Assembly (NCBI GenBank): GCA_963819115.1
Contig: CAWFUR010000011.1
Location: 1,736,001 to 1,800,000, forward strand
Length of the DNA stretch: 64,000 nt
Reading direction: 5' to 3'
Source of the DNA: JACVRW01 sp963819115
GTDB lineage: Bacteria > Actinomycetota > Thermoleophilia > Solirubrobacterales > Thermoleophilaceae
In this document: positions 47,052 to 55,576 of the stretch, piece by piece
Layout: the number at the start of each line of letters is the position of its first letter
Position numbering within the stretch: position 1 is the stretch's first letter
Position numbers and translations under genes: made by a program
Notes under the pieces: model-generated
Told to the model about the DNA's origin: nothing
Database searches by the model: none
The model's input: the letters and a program-made list of their open reading frames with translations, nothing else

Positions 47052-48275
47052 ATGGCCGCCGCCGAGCCCACCGGAACGCGAGCGCGTGTGGACGCGATGG
47101 AGGAGATCGAGGCGCTCGTGGCATTCGAGGGCCGCGCACCCGGATCGGACGCCGAGCGCCGGGCCGCGGGCCGGATGGCCGGCCGCCTGCGGGATCTCGG
47201 CCGGGCCGCCGAGATCGAGCCGTTCAGCACCTGGCCGGGATGGCTGGGCGCCTACTCCCTGCTCGCCCTGGCCGGGATCGCGGCGTGCGTCGTCTCCGTG
47301 TCCCAGCCGGTGGTGGGCGCGTGCATCGCCTCGGCCGCCTTCGTTCTGGTGATGATCGACGCCGGCGGCGTTACCGCGCTGGCCCGCCGGGCCTTTGGCC
47401 GCCGCTCGTCACAGAACGTGGTGTCGCTCGCGCCGGCCACGCGACCCGGGGCACTGGTGCTGGTGGCCCATCTCGACGCCGGGCGCACCGGTCTCGTCAA
47501 CCGGCCCGAGGTGAGGCGGCTGATGGCCCGCCTGGGGCGCCCGCGTCGCCTGTTCGGCGGACCGTTGCAGGGACTGGCCTGGACGATGGCCGCCGTGTGC
47601 GCCTCCTGCCTGCTTCGCGTGGCGGGAGTGGAGGGCGACCCCCTCACCGCAGTGCAGTTCGCCCTTGCGGTTCTTCTGATCGTGGCGCTGCCGCTCCTGG
47701 TGGACGCGTGGCTCTCCCCCACCGTCCCGGGTGCCGGCGACAACGCCTCCGGAGTGGCCCTGGCGCTTCGGCTCGCGGATCGGATCCGCGACGACCTGGA
47801 CCACTTCGACGTTCACGTGGTGCTCACGGGCGCGCAGGAGAGCCTGGCCGACGGGATGCGCGCGTTCACACGCCGGCACCGCTCCGACCTCCCCGTCGGG
47901 CGCACGGTGATCCTGAACCTCGACGAGGTGGGCGCGGGATCCGTTCACTACACCGTCCGCGAGGGCCCGCTGCTCGCGCCCCGCTCCCACCCCCAGATGG
48001 TGGCGGCGTGCGAGGAGATCGCGGCCGACTCGCCCGGCACCGCGCCGCGGCGGCTGGCCAACCGGGCGGCCAGCGACGGGTTCGCCGCCCGCTCCGCGGG
48101 CTACCCGTCGCTCACGGTCACCTGCCGCGACGAGCTGGGGCTCGCACCGTTCCACCATCGCCGCCTGGACCTGCCCGAGATGATCGACCCCGCGTCGCTC
48201 GCCGACGCCGAGGAGTTCTGCGCAGAGCTGATCCGGAGGCTCGACGCCGGCGTCGGACCAAGGCTTTCCGGCTAG
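47052..48275 (+). CDS. M28-family peptidase-like membrane protein
   Basis: About 407 residues. The N-terminal 60 residues contain a helical start typical of M28 (IEALVAFEGRAPGSDAE). Membrane segments lie near 64-100 and 178-225. Zinc-ligand motifs are LVLVAHLDAG (His/Asp), PGAGDNASGV (bridging Asp), TGAQES (Glu), LDEVGAG and a late FHHRR. Substrate unknown. A TTG start at 47049 is equally possible. Its stop overlaps the acetoacetyl-CoA synthetase stop by 4 nt. Confidence 0.8.
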   Translation: MAAAEPTGTRARVDAMEEIEALVAFEGRAPGSDAERRAAGRMAGRLRDLGRAAEIEPFSTWPGWLGAYSLLALAGIAACVVSVSQPVVGACIASAAFVLVMIDAGGVTALARRAFGRRSSQNVVSLAPATRPGALVLVAHLDAGRTGLVNRPEVRRLMARLGRPRRLFGGPLQGLAWTMAAVCASCLLRVAGVEGDPLTAVQFALAVLLIVALPLLVDAWLSPTVPGAGDNASGVALALRLADRIRDDLDHFDVHVVLTGAQESLADGMRAFTRRHRSDLPVGRTVILNLDEVGAGSVHYTVREGPLLAPRSHPQMVAACEEIAADSPGTAPRRLANRAASDGFAARSAGYPSLTVTCRDELGLAPFHHRRLDLPEMIDPASLADAEEFCAELIRRLDAGVGPRLSG

Positions 48276-50164
48276 ACCTCGGCGCCCGCCAGCTCGATGA
48301 AGAAATCGAGCGCGGCGGGGTTGGCCAGCGAATCGCGGCTTGCCGCGCTCGCGGGATCGGCGCCCATGAGGATCTTCTTCACCGGCACCTCGAGCTTCTT
48401 GCCCGAGAGCGTGCGCGGAACGTCTGACACCTGGACGATCCGGTTCGGCACGTGTCGGGGCGAGCAGTTCTCGCGCAGTCGCCGCCTGAGCTCCCGCTCC
48501 AGGGCCTCGTCCAGCTCGGCCCCCTCCGCGGGCACCACGAAGAGCCAGATCGCCGAGTCCGAGCCGTCGGGGGTGGGCACGTCCACCACGAGGCTGTCGG
48601 CCACCTCCGGCACCCCCTCCACCGCGCTGTAGATCTCGCTGGTGCCGATGCGGACCCCCTGGCGGTTGATGGTGGAGTCCGAGCGCCCGTAGATCACGGC
48701 GCCGCCGCGCTCATTGATCTTGATCCAGTCGCCGTGCCGCCAGATGCCGGGATAGGTGTCGAAGTAGCTCTGGCGGTAGCGCTCACCATCCGGGTCGTTC
48801 CACAGGTAGAGCGGCATCGAGGGCATCGGCTGGGTGATCACGAGCTCCCCCACCTCACCGATGAGCGGCCGGCCATCGGGATCCCACGCCTCCACCGCTG
48901 CTCCCAGTGCCCGCGCCTGAAGCTCGCCGGCGTACACCGGCTTCACCGCGCAGCCGCCCACGAACGCGGTGCAGAGATCGGTGCCCCCGCTGGTCGAGTA
49001 GAGCCAAACGTCGTTCTTCACGTGCTCGTACACCCACTCGAACCCCTCCGAGGGAAGGGGCGAGCCGGTGGACCCGAGGCTGCGCAGGCGCGAAAGGTCC
49101 GCCTCGTTCGCCGGCTCCACGCCCGCCTTCATGCAGGCGGTGATGAAGCCCGCGCTGGTGCCGAAGCAGGTGACCCCCGCCTCCTCTACGAAGCGCCACA
49201 TCCCGTGCGGGTCGGGCTGACCGTCGTAGAGCACGATCGTGGCCCCGGCGAGCAGCCCGCCCACCAGGAAGTTCCACATCATCCAGCCCGTTGTGGTGAA
49301 CCAGAAGAAGCGGTCGTCGGGCCGGAGGTCGGTGTGGAGCCTTGCCTTCTTCAGGTGCTCGAGGAGGATGCCGCCCTGGCCCTGCACGATCGCCTTGGGC
49401 AGGCCTGTCGTGCCGGACGAGTAGAGGACCCACAGCGGGTGGTCGAACGGGACGCGCTCGAACGTGAGCTCCGCGGGCTCGGAAAGGAGCTCGTCCCAGC
49501 CCGAGGGAACCATCACCGTGTGTTCGAGCGAGGTGATGGCAGCCGTGATCTCGCGTACCCGGTCGGCGCGGTCGAAGCGCTTTCCGCCGTAGACGTAGCC
49601 GTCGGTGGCCAGCAGCACCCGGGGCTCGATCTGCGCGAAGCGATCGATCACCGTTGGTGAGCCGAACTCGGGTGCGCAGCTCGACCACACGGCGCCGATG
49701 CTCGCGGTGGCCAGGAGGCCGATCACCGCCTCGGGGCCGTTCGGGAGGTAGGCGGCCACGCGGTCGCCGCGGCCCACCCCGAGTCTCCGAAGGCCCGCCG
49801 CGCAGCGCGCGACGCTGTCCTCGAGCTCGTCCCACGTCATCTCCGCGGGCGCTCCACCCTCCACGGCGTGGACGATCGCGGGCACGCCCGCGCGGCCCAT
49901 GCGCAGCACGTGCTCGGCGTAGTTCAGCCGGGCGCCCGGGAACCATTCCGCTCCCGGCATCTCGCGCCGGCCGAGCACGCGCTCGTAGGGCTGCTCGGAC
50001 TCGACGTCGAAGCGCTCCCAGACCGCTCCCCAGAAGCCCTCGAGATCCTCCACCGACCAGTGCCAGAGCTCGTCGTAGTCGCTGAAGCCGCGGTCCGCGA
50101 TGAAGCTCGCGAGCTCGGTGCCGGCGCCGTTGCTCGGCTCCCAGAGCCGCCTTCCCTCGGGCAT
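48272..50164 (-). CDS. aacS: Acetoacetyl-CoA synthetase
   Basis: 630 residues of the acyl-adenylate-forming family. The P-loop is LYSSGTTGLPKAIVQ, the later motifs are WFTTTGWMMWN and YSTSGGTDLCTAFVGG, and the C-terminal catalytic lysine lies in LSGKKLEVPVKKIL. The N-terminal extension ending PGARLNYAEH and the overall length match acetoacetyl-CoA synthetase (acetoacetate + CoA + ATP). It could reuse the acetoacetate made by the HMG-CoA lyase at 61087. Divergent from the sugar dehydrogenase genes. Confidence 0.93.
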   Translation of the reverse strand: MPEGRRLWEPSNGAGTELASFIADRGFSDYDELWHWSVEDLEGFWGAVWERFDVESEQPYERVLGRREMPGAEWFPGARLNYAEHVLRMGRAGVPAIVHAVEGGAPAEMTWDELEDSVARCAAGLRRLGVGRGDRVAAYLPNGPEAVIGLLATASIGAVWSSCAPEFGSPTVIDRFAQIEPRVLLATDGYVYGGKRFDRADRVREITAAITSLEHTVMVPSGWDELLSEPAELTFERVPFDHPLWVLYSSGTTGLPKAIVQGQGGILLEHLKKARLHTDLRPDDRFFWFTTTGWMMWNFLVGGLLAGATIVLYDGQPDPHGMWRFVEEAGVTCFGTSAGFITACMKAGVEPANEADLSRLRSLGSTGSPLPSEGFEWVYEHVKNDVWLYSTSGGTDLCTAFVGGCAVKPVYAGELQARALGAAVEAWDPDGRPLIGEVGELVITQPMPSMPLYLWNDPDGERYRQSYFDTYPGIWRHGDWIKINERGGAVIYGRSDSTINRQGVRIGTSEIYSAVEGVPEVADSLVVDVPTPDGSDSAIWLFVVPAEGAELDEALERELRRRLRENCSPRHVPNRIVQVSDVPRTLSGKKLEVPVKKILMGADPASAASRDSLANPAALDFFIELAGAEV

Positions 50165-50210
50165 CTGGCTGATCTTATGGATGAAGGCCTCGACCTATGA
50201 GGAGTTCCGG

Positions 50211-50268
50211 TTGACATAGACCCAGACGGGTGGAGATAGTGCCCCAAGTATTTCTGAGCATTCGGGGC
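50211..50268 (+). promoter_or_regulatory. Promoter and downstream element of the first sugar dehydrogenase gene
   Basis: TTGACA at 50211-50216, 18-nt spacer, GATAGT at 50235-50240. Next come GCCCC (50241-50245) and GGGGC (50264-50268), able to pair around a sequence TATTTCTGAGCATTC that recurs with changes upstream of the second gene. Confidence 0.6.
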
Positions 50269-50273
50269 CTCAC

Positions 50274-52859
50274 ATGGATGTGGCGGCCGGTCCCGGCCCA
50301 AACACCAAAAGAGATCGGAATCCCGGAGTGTCAGACGGCGAGGCCCGCAGGGGGCCCAAGAGTCGCCTTTACGTACCCCTTCTCCTGGTAGCGCTGGTCG
50401 TCGGCGTCACGGCGTGCGCGAGCGGTGAGACCAGGCCCGCGACGAAGGTCACGGATGTCGCGGCCACGCTGAACGCCCACGGCTCGGCCGGCGGGCAGGC
50501 CACCCAGTTCTGGTTCAAGTACGGGAAGACCACCTCCTACGGCACCGAGACGCCGAAGCGAAACGGCGGCTCCAGCACCGCCCAGCAGGACGTGTCGGAG
50601 CGGGTCACCGGCCTGGTGGCGGACACCACCTATCACTTCAGGGCCTGCGCCTCGAACTCCGGAGGAAGCGGCTGCGGGGGCGACCAGACGTTCCGCACCG
50701 GCTCGAAGGGACTGCTCCCGGGCTTTCAGGAGACCACCGCGTTCAGCGGGCTCGAGGCGCCGACGGCGGTGAGGTTCGCGCCCGACGGGCGGATCTTCGT
50801 GGCCGAGAAGCCCGGCGCGATCAAGGTCTTCGACGGCCTCGGGGACACAACGCCCACGACATTCGTGAACCTGCGGCCGGAGGTCAATCACAACTGGGAC
50901 CGGGGCCTGCTCGGGCTCGCCCTCGATCCCGACTTTCCGGCCAAGCCGTTCGTGTACGCCCTCTACACCTACGACGCCCCGATCGGCGGCACGGCTCCCA
51001 CCTGGAACGACCAGTGCCCGACGCCCCCGGGACCGACCACCAACGGATGTGTGGCCAGCGCGAGGCTGTCGCGGTTCACCGCGGAGGGTGACCACGCCGT
51101 GGGACCGGAGCAGGTGCTGATCGAGGACTGGTGCCAGCAGGGTCCGACGCACACCATCGGCGACCTCCGCTTCGGCCCCGACGGCGCCCTGTACGTGAGC
51201 GGCGGCGAGGCTGCCAGCCCGGACTTCGTGGACTACGGCCAGATGGGCATCCCACTCAATCCGTGCGGGGACCCCCCCGTCGGCGTGGGCGGTACCCAGA
51301 CGGCGCCCACCAGCGAGGGAGGAGCGCTCAGGAGCCAGGACCGCCGCACTCCCGGTGACCCCACGACGATGGACGGCAGCATCATCCGCGTGGATCCGGC
51401 CACGGGCAACGCGCTGCCCGACAACCCGCTGCCGGGGAACAGCGACGCGGACGCCCGCCGGATCATCGCCTACGGCTTCCGCAACCCGTTCCGGTTCGCG
51501 TTCCGGCCCGGGACATCGGAGATCTGGGTCGGCGACGTGGGCTGGAACACCACCGAGGAGATCAACCGGATCCCCAATGCGTCGGACGCGACGGTCGAGA
51601 ACTTCGGCTGGCCCTGTTACGAGGGGAACGCACGCCAGTCCGGCTACGACGCGGCCAACCTGAACATCTGCGAGAACCTCTACGCGTCCGGCGGCGTGAA
51701 CCCCGCCACCTTCACCTACAACCACACGGCCAAGGTGGACCCCGAGGAAACATGTCCCACCGGCAGCTCGGCCAGCTCCGGGATGATCTTCAACCCGCCC
51801 GGGAGCCCGTGGCCCGCGGAGTTCGACGGCGCCCTGTTCTTCGAGGACTACGCGCGCGGATGCATATGGGCGATGGAGCGCGGCTCGGGAACGCAGCCGA
51901 GTCCCTCGAACGTCAGGTGGTTCCGCGCCGGGGCGTCCGTTCCCGTGGATGTCCAGTTCGGCCCCGGCGGGGACCTCTTCTACGTCGACATCCTGGGCGG
52001 CAAGGTCATGCGGATCCACTACGCCGCGGGCAATCAGGCGCCCAAGGCGGTGGCCACCGCCACTCCGTCGACCGGCGAGGTGCCGCTGCCGGTGGTCCTG
52101 GACGCCACCGGCTCGAGCGACCCCGACGGCGATTCGCTCACCTACGCCTGGGACACCGACGGCGACGGCCAGTACGACGACTCGACCACCGCCATCACGG
52201 AGTCGACCTACACCGAGGCGGGCACCTACCCGGTCGGCGTCAAGGTCACGGACCCGAGCGGCGCGTCCGCCACCGACGTCGTGGCCGTCACGGTCGGCAA
52301 CACCCCGCCCACCGCCACCATCGCCTCACCCTCACCGGGACTGCAGTGGAAGGTCGGCGACCTGATCGACTTCAGCGGCAGCGCCACCGACCTCCAGGAC
52401 GGCACGCTGGATCCGGCCAAGCTGAGCTGGCAGCTGACGCTCCAGCACTGCCCCTCCAACTGCCACACCCACCAGCTCCTGAGCTTCCCCGGCACCGACC
52501 ACGCCAGCTTCAACGCGCCGGATCACGAGTACCCGTCATATCTGGAGCTCACGCTGACGGCCACGGACAGCGGCGGGCTCACCGACACACGCACCGTTCG
52601 CCTCGACCCGCAAACGGTGGATCTCTCGCTGCGTTCCTCACCGACCGGCTTGAAGCTCGCGGTAAACGGCCAGCAGAAGACCACGCCCTTCGTCTGCACG
52701 GTGATTCAGGGATCGGCCAACACGGTGTCAGCGCCCGCCTCCCAGACGCTCGCCGCAAACACCTACGACTTCGGATCGTGGTCCGATGGCGGGCTGGCCA
52801 CGCACACCGTTAGCGCGAACGCGGCCGGCACCTACACGGCCACGTACACGCAGCGCTAG
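50274..52859 (+). CDS. Secreted glucose/sorbosone dehydrogenase-like protein with PKD domains (copy 1)
   Basis: 861 residues. Lipoprotein-type signal ending VGVTACASG; a GTG at 50328 just before it is an alternative start. A fibronectin-like domain (about 60-140, FWFKYGKTTSYGTE) is followed by a PQQ-type six-bladed propeller (about 145-590) with VNHNWDRGLLGLALDPDF, GPTHTIGDLRFGPDGALY and FRNPFRFAFRPGTSE; the propeller His residues are candidates for the active site. A PKD domain (about 600-690), a further Ig-like part and a repeat-type end follow. Likely oxidises sugars or binds polysaccharide outside the cell. Very similar to the next gene. Confidence 0.87.
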   Translation: MDVAAGPGPNTKRDRNPGVSDGEARRGPKSRLYVPLLLVALVVGVTACASGETRPATKVTDVAATLNAHGSAGGQATQFWFKYGKTTSYGTETPKRNGGSSTAQQDVSERVTGLVADTTYHFRACASNSGGSGCGGDQTFRTGSKGLLPGFQETTAFSGLEAPTAVRFAPDGRIFVAEKPGAIKVFDGLGDTTPTTFVNLRPEVNHNWDRGLLGLALDPDFPAKPFVYALYTYDAPIGGTAPTWNDQCPTPPGPTTNGCVASARLSRFTAEGDHAVGPEQVLIEDWCQQGPTHTIGDLRFGPDGALYVSGGEAASPDFVDYGQMGIPLNPCGDPPVGVGGTQTAPTSEGGALRSQDRRTPGDPTTMDGSIIRVDPATGNALPDNPLPGNSDADARRIIAYGFRNPFRFAFRPGTSEIWVGDVGWNTTEEINRIPNASDATVENFGWPCYEGNARQSGYDAANLNICENLYASGGVNPATFTYNHTAKVDPEETCPTGSSASSGMIFNPPGSPWPAEFDGALFFEDYARGCIWAMERGSGTQPSPSNVRWFRAGASVPVDVQFGPGGDLFYVDILGGKVMRIHYAAGNQAPKAVATATPSTGEVPLPVVLDATGSSDPDGDSLTYAWDTDGDGQYDDSTTAITESTYTEAGTYPVGVKVTDPSGASATDVVAVTVGNTPPTATIASPSPGLQWKVGDLIDFSGSATDLQDGTLDPAKLSWQLTLQHCPSNCHTHQLLSFPGTDHASFNAPDHEYPSYLELTLTATDSGGLTDTRTVRLDPQTVDLSLRSSPTGLKLAVNGQQKTTPFVCTVIQGSANTVSAPASQTLAANTYDFGSWSDGGLATHTVSANAAGTYTATYTQR

Positions 52860-52880
52860 CGCCAGGGCAAATTCCCGGGG

Positions 52881-52932
52881 TTGACTTAGCCGCCCCGGGT
52901 CGGATAAAGATTTCTCAGCGTTTGGGGCTTTC
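52881..52932 (+). promoter_or_regulatory. Promoter and downstream element of the second sugar dehydrogenase gene
   Basis: TTGACT at 52881-52886, 18-nt spacer, TAAAGA at 52905-52910. Then TTTCTCAGCGTTTGGGGC at 52911-52928, matching the first gene's TTTCTGAGCATTCGGGGC at 14 or more of 18 positions. Confidence 0.6.
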
Positions 52933-52989
52933 GGAGGGAAGCGGCGGCAGTCCGCCAACCCGCAACAAGGAGCTTCCCAGCTGCACCAT

Positions 52990-55515
52990 TTGAGTTCTCG
53001 TCGAGCCGCCGTCATGCGGCACCGTGCCTGCTCATGCGCGGCGCTGCTGGCAGCCGTCTGCACGGCCGGCTGTGCGACCGCCACCACCCTGCCGGGCACG
53101 AGGGTCACCGACACGGCGGCCACCCTGAACACGCGCGTCCAGGCCGGCGGCGACCCCGCCCAGTGGTGGTTTCAGTACGGCAAGACCACCTCCTACGGGA
53201 CCGAGACGCCGAGGCGCGACGGCGGCTCCGCCACCACGGAGAAGAGCTTCTCCGAGCGCCTCAAGACCCTGGCGCCGGACACCACCTACCACTTCAAGGC
53301 CTGCGCCACGAGCAAGTCCGGGGGCATATGTGGCACCGACCACACGCTGCGCACCGGGTCGCCGGGGCTGCTTCCGGGCTTCCAGGAGACCACCGCGTTC
53401 AGCGGCCTGGAGGCGCCGACCGCGGTGAGGGTCGCGCCCGACGGCCGGATCTTCGTGGCCGAGAAACCCGGCGCGATCAAGGTCTTCGACGGCCTCGGGG
53501 ACACAACGCCCACCGTGTTCGTGAACCTGCGGCCGGAGGTGAACCACAACTGGGACCGGGGCCTGCTCGGGCTCGCCCTGGACCCCGACTTCCCGGCGAA
53601 GCCGTACGTGTACGCCCTCTACACCTACGACGCCCCGATCGGCGGCACCGCCCCCACCTGGAACGACCAGTGCCCGACGCCCCCGGGACCGACGACCAAC
53701 GGGTGCGTGGCCAGCGCGCGGCTGTCGCGCTTCACCGCGGAGGGCGACCACGCCGTGGGTCCCGAACAGGTGCTGATCGAGGACTGGTGCCAGCAGGGCC
53801 CGACCCACAGCATCGGCGACCTCCGCTTCGGCCCCGACGGAGCCCTTTACGCGAGCGGCGGCGACGCCGCCAGCCCGGACTTCGTGGACTACGGCCAGAT
53901 GGGAATTCCCAAGAACCCCTGCGGCGACCCGCCGGTGGGCGTGGGCGGCACGCAGACCCCGCCGACCAGCGAGGGCGGGGCACTCCGGAGCCAGGATTCG
54001 CGCACGCCCGGGGACCCGACCACCCTGGACGGCAGCATCATCCGCGTGGACCCGGCAAGCGGCGCCGCACTCCCGTCGAATCCGCTGCCGGGGAGCATCG
54101 ACGACAACGCGCGCCGGATCATCGCCTACGGGCTGCGCAACCCGTTCCGCTTCGCGTTCCGGCCCGGCACCTCCGAGATCTGGGTCGGCGACGTGGGCTG
54201 GAACAAGACCGAGGAGATCAACCGCATCCCCAACGCCTCCGACTCCACGGTCGACAACTGGGGCTGGCCGTGCTTCGAGGGCAACGACTTCCAGGCCGGG
54301 TACAAGGCGGCGAACCTGAACCTTTGCCAGAACCTGTACGCGGCCAACGTCGTGAGAACCGCCACGTACACCTACGCCCACTCGGCCAAGGTGGACCCCG
54401 AGGACAGCTGCGGTCCCGGTAGCTCGGCGGTGTCCGGGATGATCTTCAACCCGGCCGGGAGCCCCTGGCCCACGGAGTTCGACGGCGCGCTCTTCTTCGC
54501 CGACTACGGCCGCGGATGCATCTGGGCCATGGAGCGCGACTCGAACGGAGTCCCCAGTTCCTCTGGGATCAGATGGTTCCGCGAAGGGGCCGGGACTCCC
54601 GTGGACATCCAGTTCGGCCCCGGAGGAGACCTCTTCTACGCGGACGTCCAGGCGGGCAAGATCAAGCGCATCCACTACGCCGCCGGCAACCAGGCCCCGA
54701 AGGCGGTGGCCACCGCCACCCCGTCAAGCGGCGACGTGCCGCTCGGGGTCCAGCTCGATGCCCGCGGGTCGAGCGACCCGGACGGCGACTCACTCACCTA
54801 CGCCTGGGACACCGACGGCGACGGCCAGTACGACGACTCGAACACCGCGGTCCAGCAGTGGACCTACACCCAGGCCGGCACATACGCTGTGGGCCTTCGC
54901 GTGACCGATCCGAGCGGCAACTCGGCCACCGACACGGTGGCGGTAACCGCGGGCAACACGCCCCCCACGGCCACCATCGTCTCCCCGTCACCGGGACTGC
55001 AGTGGAAGGTCGGGGACCTGATCAGCTTCAGCGGCAGCGCCACCGACCGCCAGGACGGCAACCTCGCTCCGGCCAGGCTGAGCTGGTCCGTCAGGCTCCA
55101 GCACTGCCCCTCCAACTGCCACATCCACCAGCTGATGGGCTTCCCCGGCACCGACCACGGCAGCTTCGGCGCGCCGGACCACGAGTACCCCTCGTACCTC
55201 GAGCTCACCCTCACCGCCACCGACAGCGGCGGGCTCACCGACAACCGCACCCTCCGGCTGGACCCGAAGACCGTGGACCTCACGCTGCGCTCGTCGCCGA
55301 GCGGCCTGAAGCTGGTGGCGAACTCGCTGCAGAAGACCACCCCGTTCGTGTGCACGGTCATCCAGGGCTCGGCCAACACCCTGTCGGCGGTAACGCCCCA
55401 GACCCTGGCCGGGAAGACCTACGACTTCGGGTCGTGGTCCGACGGCGGGGTGGGCACGCACAACGTGACCGCCAACGCCGCGGGCACCTATACCGCTACG
55501 TACAACCAGCGCTGA
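52990..55515 (+). CDS. Secreted glucose/sorbosone dehydrogenase-like protein with PKD domains (copy 2)
   Basis: 841 residues with the same layout as copy 1 and nearly identical long stretches (GLLPGFQETTAFSGLEAPTA, EVNHNWDRGLLGLALDPDF). The signal ends AVCTAGCAT, so the Cys is likely lipidated; an ATG at 53014 is the alternative start to TTG at 52990. The fibronectin-like, propeller, PKD and Ig-like parts follow in order. The two genes arose by a tandem duplication that kept the promoter region. Differences are scattered, many silent, so both copies appear to be under selection. Confidence 0.87.
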   Translation: MSSRRAAVMRHRACSCAALLAAVCTAGCATATTLPGTRVTDTAATLNTRVQAGGDPAQWWFQYGKTTSYGTETPRRDGGSATTEKSFSERLKTLAPDTTYHFKACATSKSGGICGTDHTLRTGSPGLLPGFQETTAFSGLEAPTAVRVAPDGRIFVAEKPGAIKVFDGLGDTTPTVFVNLRPEVNHNWDRGLLGLALDPDFPAKPYVYALYTYDAPIGGTAPTWNDQCPTPPGPTTNGCVASARLSRFTAEGDHAVGPEQVLIEDWCQQGPTHSIGDLRFGPDGALYASGGDAASPDFVDYGQMGIPKNPCGDPPVGVGGTQTPPTSEGGALRSQDSRTPGDPTTLDGSIIRVDPASGAALPSNPLPGSIDDNARRIIAYGLRNPFRFAFRPGTSEIWVGDVGWNKTEEINRIPNASDSTVDNWGWPCFEGNDFQAGYKAANLNLCQNLYAANVVRTATYTYAHSAKVDPEDSCGPGSSAVSGMIFNPAGSPWPTEFDGALFFADYGRGCIWAMERDSNGVPSSSGIRWFREGAGTPVDIQFGPGGDLFYADVQAGKIKRIHYAAGNQAPKAVATATPSSGDVPLGVQLDARGSSDPDGDSLTYAWDTDGDGQYDDSNTAVQQWTYTQAGTYAVGLRVTDPSGNSATDTVAVTAGNTPPTATIVSPSPGLQWKVGDLISFSGSATDRQDGNLAPARLSWSVRLQHCPSNCHIHQLMGFPGTDHGSFGAPDHEYPSYLELTLTATDSGGLTDNRTLRLDPKTVDLTLRSSPSGLKLVANSLQKTTPFVCTVIQGSANTLSAVTPQTLAGKTYDFGSWSDGGVGTHNVTANAAGTYTATYNQR

Positions 55516-55525
55516 GCGGGCCGAC

Positions 55526-55570
55526 AGCGAGGAGCGGAGGCCGATCGGTGATCGGCCGGAGCACCGGAGC
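55526..55570 (+). repeat. Dispersed hairpin repeat, copy F
   Basis: AGCGAGGAGCGGAG, stem GGCCGATC/GATCGGCC around GGT, GGAGCACCGGAGC. It lies between convergent stops 10 nt and 6 nt away. The stem differs from copy C (GCCCGATC/GATCGGGC) by a paired change, which keeps the pairing. Confidence 0.88.
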
Positions 55571-55576
55571 AGGTTC

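Noticed and set aside
50331..52019. Long open frame antisense to the first sugar dehydrogenase gene (and similar at 53032-54675, 7650-9599, 20497-22110)
   Set aside because: These are mirror frames of GC-rich coding sequence: Arg/Gly/Val-rich, without recognisable domains, and the opposite strand holds a clear gene.
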